Part shown: positions 31,646-38,186 of the stretch, one piece after another
How positions within the stretch are numbered: the stretch's first letter is position 1
Layout: the number at the start of each line of letters is the position of its first letter
The notes under the pieces: generated by a model
Seen by the model: the letters and a program-made list of their open reading frames with translations, nothing else
Database searches by the model: none
What the model was told of the DNA's origin: nothing
Made by a program: the position numbers and the translations under genes
Source of the DNA: Mycolicibacterium aubagnense
Lineage (GTDB): Bacteria > Actinomycetota > Actinomycetes > Mycobacteriales > Mycobacteriaceae
Direction of reading: 5' to 3'
Assembly (NCBI RefSeq): GCF_010730955.1
Contig: NZ_AP022577.1
Location: 2,542,001-2,606,000 of the forward strand
Length of the DNA: 64,000 bases

Positions 31646-32767
31646 TCACTTCCCTGCCTGGTTGATCGCCGCCGTTTGGTTGAGCGCCGCGGCCACCTGA
31701 TGCGCGCGGTCGCGTGCCCGCACCACGTCCGGCGCCGTCGCCAGTGCCACGCACACCTCGCCGGAGAGCCGGACGTCGCTCTCGGCGACGGCCAGCGCAT
31801 CGGGCAGTGCGCGCGAGACCGCGGCCTTATCCGCCGACGGGCGGCTGACCTCACCGGCCGCCGGCGAAATCATGATGGTGTCGACCGGCAGGCCGAGGAT
31901 CGCCCGGGCGTGCAGATCGAACTGCGAGAGGCGCTGCGACCGTGTCGTCACGAAGCCGGCGCCGGTCAGCACCGAGTGGACCGTCGCGAAGTACACCTCC
32001 TCGGCGCCCGCGGCCGGATCCGCATCGGCGCCCAGCAGCAGGTCGACCGTGAACAGCCCCGTGCCACCGAGCTTGCCCGCGATGCGCGCGGCGATAGAGC
32101 GGGCCGCGTCCAGCGCCGAGTCCGACAGCTGATGCGGCTGCCACAACTCCAGGGGGCCACCGTTCTCGCGACGGTGACCGATCGGTTCGCAGAACTGCAC
32201 CACCGGACCGGCCGGGCCCTGGGTCCGCACGGTCAGCACGGTGAACTCGGCGGCCACGTCGACGGCTGCCTCTGCCATCACCCGATCTCCGCCCGCGGCC
32301 ACCGCACGGTGCCAGGCGACGTCGACGTCCTCGAGACGGGACAGCACCGAACGGCCGGCACCGTCGGTGTTAGCGGCCGGCGTCACCGTGAGCGGCAGCC
32401 CGGCGTGCTCGGCGACCGCGGTGAGCTCGTCGACCGATCCGGCGAACCAGAACGGCGCCGTGGGCAGTCCCAGCTCGTCGGCCGCCAAGGTGCGCAGCGC
32501 CTCACGATCGGACGCCAGGCGCAGGGCACCCGGGGTCGGGAACACGGCGACGTCGTCGAGCGCGGCCAACGCCGCCACGACATCGGCGCCGAGATCCGCG
32601 GCCGGGCACTGGACCACCACCAGTTGCGGCGTGTGCCGGTCGATCACGGCCCGCAGTGCCGCCGCCCCGGTGGGCACGGGCACCGCGGTCGACCACGTCC
32701 CCAGCCGCTGGAAGGACTGCACCAGTTCACTGCTCAGCTCACCGGTGCCGAGTACGAGAACGGTCAT
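31646..32767 (-). CDS. PurT-like ATP-grasp protein with degenerate active site
   Basis: A 373-residue protein colinear with formate-dependent GAR transformylase PurT: L-G-T-G-E-L at the start, A-A-D-E-L-G-L-P-T, the F-T-V-L-T-V-R strand, P-I-G-H-R-R-E-N-G, and L-H-A-R-A-I-L-G-L-P. Compared with E. coli PurT from memory, key residues are missing. The K-P-V-M-S-S-S-G-K-G-Q ATP loop reads T-V-T-P-A-A-N-T-D-G-A-G-R (about 127-139). The S-E-V-S-P-R-P-H-D-T-G metal/substrate motif reads A-T-V-H-S-V-L-T-G-A-G (about 261-271). The first metal Glu is Asp and the GAR-site Glu in E-I-E-A-I is lost. Catalysis as PurT is unlikely. It sits where Rv0389 (purT) lies next to rhodanese-metZ. Confidence 0.8.
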   Translation of the reverse strand: MTVLVLGTGELSSELVQSFQRLGTWSTAVPVPTGAAALRAVIDRHTPQLVVVQCPAADLGADVVAALAALDDVAVFPTPGALRLASDREALRTLAADELGLPTAPFWFAGSVDELTAVAEHAGLPLTVTPAANTDGAGRSVLSRLEDVDVAWHRAVAAGGDRVMAEAAVDVAAEFTVLTVRTQGPAGPVVQFCEPIGHRRENGGPLELWQPHQLSDSALDAARSIAARIAGKLGGTGLFTVDLLLGADADPAAGAEEVYFATVHSVLTGAGFVTTRSQRLSQFDLHARAILGLPVDTIMISPAAGEVSRPSADKAAVSRALPDALAVAESDVRLSGEVCVALATAPDVVRARDRAHQVAAALNQTAAINQAGK

Positions 32768-32812
32768 GCGGTCCACCAACTCATCTGCCTTCCCGTCGCT
32801 TCGCTCGCCCCT

Positions 32813-33136
32813 TTAACCCAATCTGATGTCGACGTAGCACCATCGCCAGCTCTCCCCCGGCTCGACCGACCGCATCACCGGATGCCCGGTGCGGCGGTAA
32901 TGCTCATTCGCGTGTTGGTGCGGACTCGAATCGCAACAACCGACCTGTCCGCAGGTCAGGCACATCCGGAGGTGCGCCCACGTATCCTCCCCAAGTGCCG
33001 CACAGTCACCACAGCGCCCGGGCGTCTGCGGCTCCGGTTCAGCTCGACCGACCGCGTCGGCGAGGTGCGTGCAGGTGGTCGGGGAATTTTCTTCATGCGG
33101 ACGCGTTGCCCGTGACTGCATCCATTTCCCCAGCAT
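32813..33136 (-). CDS. UBP-type zinc finger protein
   Basis: A 107-residue protein, essentially one ZnF-UBP domain: C-T-H-L near residue 22, then C-G-D-C, W-A-H-L-R-M-C-L-T-C-G-Q-V-G-C-C-D, and H-Q-H-A-N-E-H-Y-R-R-T-G-H-P, ending E-S-W-R-W-C-Y-V-D. In eukaryotes this fold grips the C-terminal Gly-Gly of ubiquitin. The start is uncertain: ATG 33136 (with TATCCT upstream), ATG 33121, or ATG 33181 which would overlap the divergent antiporter start. It is divergent from the Na+/H+ antiporter, 43 nt apart. Confidence 0.8.
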   Translation of the reverse strand: MLGKWMQSRATRPHEENSPTTCTHLADAVGRAEPEPQTPGRCGDCAALGEDTWAHLRMCLTCGQVGCCDSSPHQHANEHYRRTGHPVMRSVEPGESWRWCYVDIRLG

Positions 33137-33179
33137 GTTGAACAAGGATAGGGCCGGCTGACCGAGGAGGTTTGAGGAC

Positions 33180-34772
33180 ATGGGTGCCCCACTGCTGGCA
33201 GTGCTGGTGGCCTCGGTGTTGTTGGCCGCGCTGGCCCGCCGATACGACGTCTCCGCGCCGCTGGGACTCGTTGTCGCGGGACTCGCCGTCGGGCTGATTC
33301 CCGGCGTGCCCGCCATCGAGATGCAGCCGCAGTTGGTCATGTTCGTGGTGCTGCCGCCGCTGCTGTGGTCGGCCGGGCTGGAGAGCAGTTACCTGGCCCT
33401 GCGCAAGAACGTCCGCCCCATCGGGATGCTCGCGGTCGGGCTGCCGTTGGCCACCACGCTGGCCGTCGGATTCGTCGCGTTCCACACCGTCCCGGAGCTG
33501 ACGGTGGCCGCAGCCCTCACCCTGGGCGCGATCGTGGCGCCGCCCGACGCGGTATCCGCCGCGGCCATCGGCCGCCGGCTGGGACTGCCCCGCCAGATCA
33601 TGACGCTGCTCGGCGGCGAGAGCCTGCTGAATGACGCCACGGCGCTCACCGCATACAAGGTCGCGCTGGCCGCGGCCGTCGGCGCGGCGGCGACGTGGCA
33701 GGGCGCGCTGGGCACCTTCGCGCTCGCCGCGGCGGGCGGGATCGTGATCGGCGGACTGATCGGCTGGCTGATCGAGTTCATCCGGACCTGGCTGGACGAT
33801 CCCCTGGTGGAGAGCGCCATCGGGCTGGTCGCACCGTATTTCATCTACTGGCTGGCCGAAGAGGTGCACGGCTCCGGCGTGATCGCGGTGGTGGTCGCCG
33901 CACTGCTGCTCGGCCAGCGCGCAACCCGCGCGTCCTACGCCACCCGCCTGCAGGACGACGCGGTGTGGAAATCGATCCAGCTGGTGCTGGAGTCCTTCGC
34001 GTTCCTGATGATCGGCCTGCAGCTGCCGACGGTCGTCGACGAGCTGACCGGTATCCGCGCGGTCACCCTGGCCGTGGCATCAGCCGCGGTACTGGCCACG
34101 GTGATCGGTGTCCGCATCGTCTGGGTGTACGTCATGGCCTACACCCCGCGGGTCCTGTCCCGCGGCATCCGGGAACGAGAACCCCGGCCGACGCCGTCGC
34201 AGGTGTTCATCGTGGCCTGGGCGGGCATGCGCGGCGTCGTGTCACTCGCCGCGGCGTTCGGTGTGCCTCTGGTGACACTGAGCGGCGCGCCGTTCCCGGG
34301 GCGGCCGCAGCTGGTGTTCCTGACGTTCGTCGTCGTGATCGGGACGCTGCTGCTGCACGGCCTGACGCTGCCGTGGCTGATCCGCATGCTGGACGTCCGC
34401 AGCGAAGCCCAGGCGCATCAGGATGCGTTGGAGCAGGCCGCGGCATCGAGCCGCGCGGCCGCGGCCGCCGCCGACCGACTCGACGAATTATTGGCCCGCA
34501 GTAGCAATTCCAGCGCCCAGCAGCACGTCGGAGAGATCCTGCAGAACTGGAACGACCGTCGCCGCAATGCCGTGTGGGAACGACTGGGCCGCAGTGACGA
34601 CGACATCGGCGAAAGCCCGGCGTCGGCCATGCGCCGGCTGCGACTGGAGATGCTGGCGGCCGAGCGCGCGACGTTCATCGCCGAGCGCGACGCCGGAAAC
34701 ATCGACGACGAGGTGCTGCGGTCGGTGTTGCACGGCCTGGATCTGGAAGAAGCGGCGCTCAACCGCGAATAG
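33180..34772 (+). CDS. Na+/H+ antiporter, CPA1 (NhaP/YjcE) family
   Basis: A 530-residue protein with about twelve helices in the first 400 residues. The transport-site motifs are present: A-P-P-D-A-V and L-L-N-D-A-T-A-L (the N-D pair of CPA1 exchangers) and A-G-M-R-G-V-V-S-L-A. A C-terminal cytosolic region of about 120 residues, charged and helical, is typical of NhaP regulatory tails. The ATG at 33180 is preceded by GAGGAGG. It is divergent from the UBP zinc finger gene, a pairing common in actinobacteria. Confidence 0.92.
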   Translation: MGAPLLAVLVASVLLAALARRYDVSAPLGLVVAGLAVGLIPGVPAIEMQPQLVMFVVLPPLLWSAGLESSYLALRKNVRPIGMLAVGLPLATTLAVGFVAFHTVPELTVAAALTLGAIVAPPDAVSAAAIGRRLGLPRQIMTLLGGESLLNDATALTAYKVALAAAVGAAATWQGALGTFALAAAGGIVIGGLIGWLIEFIRTWLDDPLVESAIGLVAPYFIYWLAEEVHGSGVIAVVVAALLLGQRATRASYATRLQDDAVWKSIQLVLESFAFLMIGLQLPTVVDELTGIRAVTLAVASAAVLATVIGVRIVWVYVMAYTPRVLSRGIREREPRPTPSQVFIVAWAGMRGVVSLAAAFGVPLVTLSGAPFPGRPQLVFLTFVVVIGTLLLHGLTLPWLIRMLDVRSEAQAHQDALEQAAASSRAAAAAADRLDELLARSSNSSAQQHVGEILQNWNDRRRNAVWERLGRSDDDIGESPASAMRRLRLEMLAAERATFIAERDAGNIDDEVLRSVLHGLDLEEAALNRE

Positions 34773-34859
34773 TGTGGCCGACGCGCCCGCCGAGATCGAC
34801 GAAATGGCTGCGAAAACGGCCGGGCAGCGACCAATTCATCAATCTGGTCGAGTCTTGCC

Positions 34860-34882
34860 TCAGGTTCGCACCGCGAACCTGA
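34860..34882. terminator. Perfect 10-bp hairpin downstream of the antiporter gene
   Basis: TCAGGTTCGC-ACC-GCGAACCTGA is a perfect inverted repeat with a 3-nt loop. It lies 88 nt after the antiporter stop in a 318-nt gap without an ORF (34773-35090). It has no T-tract, so it could equally be an operator. Confidence 0.45.
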
Positions 34883-35053
34883 CCGCATGGCGAATTCCTC
34901 GCTGCTTTCCCGCCACCCAGTCAGGCTCGGCGCAGTCGGAACACGGATCGGGGTTGAGACTGCAGCGCGGGCGCAACGTACTCGCAAAAGTGCGCCGCAG
35001 ATTCAGGATCAACGCCTTCGCGGCCTCCACGCGGGCGTTCGAACCGTGGGCTC

Positions 35054-35102
35054 TTGACGCCACAATCGCGCCGGCCTAATCTACAACCAAATGGTTGTAG
35101 AT
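35054..35102 (+). promoter_or_regulatory. ArsR promoter with palindrome over the start codon
   Basis: TTGACG (35054-35059), 17 bp, then TAATCT (35077-35082) form a good sigma-A promoter; the ATG follows eight bases later. A perfect inverted repeat ATCTACAACCA-AA-TGGTTGTAGAT (35079-35102) covers the end of the -10 and the ATG at 35091. Binding would block both transcription start and any ribosome entry. Confidence 0.75.
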
Positions 35103-35495
35103 ACTTTCCCTGAGGCGTTCACCGATGCGGAGATCGACCGGATTTTTCACGCATTGGCGGACGCCACGCGCCGCGACATCGTGGCCCGCACGATGCGCAG
35201 CGACCAGTCGGTGAGCGCACTCGCCCGCGGTTACGACATGAGCTTCGCCGCGGTGCAGAAGCACGTCGCGGTTCTGGCCGGAGCCGCCTTGGTGCATAAA
35301 GAGCGCCGCGGCCGGGAACAACTCGTCCGTGCGGTGCCCGAGACGCTGCACCGGGCGGGCGTGCTCCTGGAGCGCTACGCGGCGCTCTGGCACGACCGCG
35401 CCGCGACCATTGAGGCGATCCTCGCCGAAGACGGTTACCCACCAGCTGAAACATCAAGCCGCACAACACCTCACAATCGAAAGGACCACCGATGA
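35091..35495 (+). CDS. ArsR-family regulator (AHSA1-linked type)
   Basis: A 134-residue winged-helix protein: F-H-A-L-A-D-A-T-R-R-D-I-V, then V-S-A-L-A-R-G-Y-D-M-S-F-A-A-V-Q-K-H-V-A-V-L and the wing K-E-R-R-G-R-E-Q. It lacks the Cys residues of metal-sensing ArsR proteins and belongs to the group encoded with AHSA1/SRPBCC proteins. The palindrome over its start suggests autorepression. Its last 4 nt overlap the next gene, giving an ArsR-SRPBCC-VOC operon. Confidence 0.9.
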   Translation: MVVDTFPEAFTDAEIDRIFHALADATRRDIVARTMRSDQSVSALARGYDMSFAAVQKHVAVLAGAALVHKERRGREQLVRAVPETLHRAGVLLERYAALWHDRAATIEAILAEDGYPPAETSSRTTPHNRKDHR

Positions 35496-35974
35496 CGGTG
35501 ATCAGCAGCGCCACCGACCCGCAAGCTCTCACCATGACCTTCGTGGCGGAGTTCGCCGCCCCGCCCGCGCGGGTCTGGCAGGTATGGGAAGACCCGCGGC
35601 AGCTGGAACGCTGGTGGGGTCCGCCAACCTGGCCGGCCACCTTCACCCGGCACGAGCTCACGCCGAGCGGTCAGTCGCGGTACCACATGACGGGGCCCGA
35701 GGGCGAGATCGCACCGGGCTGGTGGACCACGCTCGAAGTCGACGCACCGAACCGACTTCTCTTCGAAGACGGCTTCTCGAGGCCCGACGGCGAGCCCGAC
35801 CCCGAGATGCCCACCATGCGCCTCGAAGTGTCCTTCGACGCGATCGACGGCGGCACCCGCATGACAATCGTCGCCCGGTTCACCGATCTGGAACAACTCG
35901 AGAAGGTGACCGCGATGGGCATGGTCGAGGGCATGACCGGCGCCCTCGGACAGATCGACGCGCTCCTGGCCTGA
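35492..35974 (+). CDS. SRPBCC (AHSA1-like) domain protein
   Basis: A 160-residue START/Bet v1-fold protein. Hallmarks are F-A-A-P-P-A-R-V-W-Q-V-W-E-D-P-R-Q-L-E-R-W-W-G-P-P at the N-terminus and the C-terminal amphipathic helix ending in G-A-L-G-Q-I-D-A-L. Such proteins bind hydrophobic ligands. Coupling to the ArsR gene (ATGA overlap) implies it is part of the response to the ArsR ligand. Confidence 0.88.
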   Translation: MTVISSATDPQALTMTFVAEFAAPPARVWQVWEDPRQLERWWGPPTWPATFTRHELTPSGQSRYHMTGPEGEIAPGWWTTLEVDAPNRLLFEDGFSRPDGEPDPEMPTMRLEVSFDAIDGGTRMTIVARFTDLEQLEKVTAMGMVEGMTGALGQIDALLA

Positions 35975-36009
35975 TCAAACGAAAACTACTGAAAGACAAG
36001 GGAAACGAC

Positions 36010-36471
36010 ATGCCGAAAGCCATCCAGCCCTGCCTCTGGTTCAACAACCAGGCGCGCGAAGCCATGGAGTACTACGTCGAGGTGTTTCCGGACTCCCGGA
36101 TCATCTCGATCGAGGAGTACCCCGACGCGGCCCTCGACGAACATTTCGCGGGCATGTCGGGCAAGGTACTGAACGGCCGGTTCAGTCTGAACGGCGTCGA
36201 TTTCGTCTGTCTCGACGGCGGACCGATGTTCACCTTCAACGAATCCATCTCGTTCGTGATCCAATGCGCCGACCAGGACGAGATCGACGGGTACTGGTCC
36301 AAGCTCTCGCACGTGCCCGAATCCGAGCAATGTGGTTGGTGCAAGGATCGATTCGGGATCAGCTGGCAGATCATCCCGTCCAACATGGACCAACTGCTGG
36401 GCCGGCCCGAACAGGTCCAGACGATGATGCGGCAGAAGAAGATCGTGATCGCCGAGTTGGAGAACGCCTGA
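36010..36471 (+). CDS. VOC-superfamily (PhnB/3-dmu-9_3-mt) protein
   Basis: A 153-residue protein with the YdeN/PhnB pattern: I-Q-P-C-L-W-F-N-N-Q-A-R-E-A-M-E-Y-Y near the start, F-V-C-L-D-G-G-P in the middle, and D-R-F-G-I-S-W-Q-I-I-P toward the end. The fold is a VOC (glyoxalase/bleomycin-resistance) beta-alpha repeat. The ATG at 36010 follows AAGGGAAA. It is the third gene of the ArsR unit; the substrate is unknown. Confidence 0.87.
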   Translation: MPKAIQPCLWFNNQAREAMEYYVEVFPDSRIISIEEYPDAALDEHFAGMSGKVLNGRFSLNGVDFVCLDGGPMFTFNESISFVIQCADQDEIDGYWSKLSHVPESEQCGWCKDRFGISWQIIPSNMDQLLGRPEQVQTMMRQKKIVIAELENA

Positions 36472-36632
36472 ACAAACCCGGCCGCGGAGATCGCGCTATC
36501 GTGGAAAGTGCCCTTCGACAACGAGAGTCAACAAGAATCGGACAACCGAGAATCGAAGCGGGACAAGGCCGCCATGGCAGAAGGCGAGGATTCGCTACGA
36601 ACACCGCAGGCAAACCCGAAGCCCTGGGCGAG

Positions 36633-36788
36633 ATGTGTGAACAAACCGGCGCCATCGCCACGGCGACTCACAACGCCGACGGCCAGTTGCAATGGACGGT
36701 GCAGTTGAGTGACGGATTCAGCACCGAAACAAAGATATTGGCGAGCACGACCAGCTGGACGCCGGTGATCAAGGGGGCGGCGCCATGA
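36633..36788 (+). CDS. Small hypothetical protein upstream of the lysin-like gene
   Basis: A 51-residue frame (C-E-Q-T-G-A-I-A-T-A-T-H-N-A-D-G-Q-L-Q-W) with amino-acid composition unlike a shadow frame. Its stop overlaps the GH25-like start by 4 nt, which suggests a real cistron. The reading frame may begin earlier: a hydrophilic start at GTG 36508 in another frame (P-F-D-N-E-S-Q-Q-E-S), five bases after TATCGT, could be the N-terminus if a frameshift occurs. No homology recognised. Confidence 0.45.
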   Translation: MCEQTGAIATATHNADGQLQWTVQLSDGFSTETKILASTTSWTPVIKGAAP

Positions 36789-37639
36789 CCCTGTACGGAC
36801 CGGATACGTCGAACAACAATTTTCGTTCGGCCGGCGATGCCATTGCGTTCGTCTCTCAGCTGCCCGGCCAGGGTTTTTCCTGGATCGAGCAGAAGGTGTC
36901 CGAGGGCAGCTATTACCGGGACCCGTATTGGCCGGTGATCGCGCGGTGGTGCCAGGACAACCACTTTCCGCACATCGGCTATCACTACGTCACCACCAAC
37001 AGCCCGGCGGCACAGGCCCAAGCGTGGCTCAGCAACAATGGTGGCAGATTTGCGATGCTGGACTTCGAGGCGAATTCCGGTGACATCCAGAACTTCTGGG
37101 CCGTGGTCAATGCGTTCAACGCCGCCGGGGTCACCATCTCGCTGTCATACATCCCGCACTGGTACTGGCAACAGATCGGTTCACCCGACATCTCACAGGT
37201 GCCCGGGCTGATCGCGTCGAACTACGTCAACGGCACCGGCTACGCGTCAAACCTTTATCCCGGCAACGACAAGCAGCGGTACTGGTTCCCCTACGGCGGC
37301 GCCACGCCGCAGATCCTGCAATTCACCGATGCCGCCATGATCGGGAATTTGTCGGTGGACTGCAACGCATTCCAGGGCACCCTGGATCAACTCATCTCAC
37401 TGTTGAACGGAGGAACCGTGACTACGCCTGACCCAACGGCCAAGCCCGACCCGACCACCGCGACCCTCAACCAGATCCTGGCCATCGTGCAGGATATCCA
37501 GACCCAGTTGCGCGGGCCGAATCTGAACGGTTGGCCTCAGCTCGGCAAGAATGCGGCCGGCCAGAACCTGACGATGGTAGACGCGGTGGCCGCACTCAGA
37601 GCGGAAGTATCCGCCCTCAAGGCCACGTCGTCCGCGTGA
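36785..37639 (+). CDS. GH25-like (phage-lysin type) glycoside hydrolase
   Basis: A 284-residue protein. Residues 1-205 show the GH25 muramidase barrel pattern: Asp7 in Y-G-P-D-T-S-N, then M-L-D-F-E-A with Asp93 and Glu95, and L-Q-F-T-D followed by V-D-C-N-A-F with Asp192. These match the four acidic positions of GH25. A Thr/Pro/Asp linker (about 212-226) leads to a helical tail, N-L-T-M-V-D-A-V-A-A-L-R-A-E-V, like C-terminal regions of mycobacteriophage proteins. No signal peptide is present, as in phage endolysins. No other phage genes flank it. It is convergent with the MarR gene with no gap. Confidence 0.75.
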   Translation: MTLYGPDTSNNNFRSAGDAIAFVSQLPGQGFSWIEQKVSEGSYYRDPYWPVIARWCQDNHFPHIGYHYVTTNSPAAQAQAWLSNNGGRFAMLDFEANSGDIQNFWAVVNAFNAAGVTISLSYIPHWYWQQIGSPDISQVPGLIASNYVNGTGYASNLYPGNDKQRYWFPYGGATPQILQFTDAAMIGNLSVDCNAFQGTLDQLISLLNGGTVTTPDPTAKPDPTTATLNQILAIVQDIQTQLRGPNLNGWPQLGKNAAGQNLTMVDAVAALRAEVSALKATSSA

Positions 37640-38125
37640 TCACCGCTCGCCGGGGACGGGTTCTGCACGGAACGCCCGCATCGCACCGGTGAGCGCCACG
37701 AACACCCGGTGCGCCGCCTTGAGGTCGGCATCGGGCAGATCAGCAAGCGCCTCCGTGTTGAGCTGAGCCAATGGGCTGAAGAACTCCCGGCCCACGGCCA
37801 AGCCCTTGTCGTCGTACCGCAGGATGACCTTGCGCCGGTCGGTGGGGTCGGTGTCGCGGCGCAGATGCCCGGAGCTGATCATCCGCTCGACCAGGTAGGT
37901 GATGGCCGCGCCCGAGGTGCCCATGAGCTTGCGCAGCTCGCCCGCAGTCAGCGGCGCCCCCGCCGATTCGGCGACCATGATGTGCAGCAGTGCCCGAAAA
38001 TCATTGGCGCCCAGATCGTTCTGCACCGCGAAGGTGCGGCCGATCTGCTCGGACTCGGCCGTCAGCGCCCGCACATCAGCAGAGATCTGCGCCTCCAGAG
38101 CGGCGCGGTCCGGCGGCGTTGGCAC
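37640..38125 (-). CDS. MarR-family transcriptional regulator
   Basis: A 161-residue winged-helix regulator with the MarR core: L-T-A-G-E-L-R-K-L-M-G-T-S-G-A-A-I-T-Y-L-V-E-R-M, wing R-D-T-D-P-T-D-R-R-K-V-I-L-R. It is divergent from a short MmpL gene with a 61-bp AT-rich spacer containing inverted repeats. Regulation of that transporter is the likely role. Confidence 0.9.
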   Translation of the reverse strand: MPTPPDRAALEAQISADVRALTAESEQIGRTFAVQNDLGANDFRALLHIMVAESAGAPLTAGELRKLMGTSGAAITYLVERMISSGHLRRDTDPTDRRKVILRYDDKGLAVGREFFSPLAQLNTEALADLPDADLKAAHRVFVALTGAMRAFRAEPVPGER

Positions 38126-38160
38126 GCGGAGAGCATACCGTTCACAAAATTCATTTGATT

Positions 38161-38183
38161 AATATTTAAGTATCTGAAATATT
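38161..38183. promoter_or_regulatory. AT-rich inverted repeat between MarR and MmpL genes
   Basis: AATATTT (38161-38167) and AAATATT (38177-38183) are inverted around nine bases, ending three bases before the MmpL ATG. The surrounding 45 bp are strikingly AT-rich for this genome. A MarR operator is the likely function. Confidence 0.5.
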
Positions 38184-38186
38184 TTC

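Noticed and set aside
35329..36009. Long N-terminal extension of the VOC gene
   Set aside because: Antisense/alternate frame of ArsR and SRPBCC genes; VOC homology starts at 36010 behind a good ribosome site.
36785..37639. Part of a full prophage
   Set aside because: No integrase, capsid, tail, terminase or attachment repeats were seen on either side.
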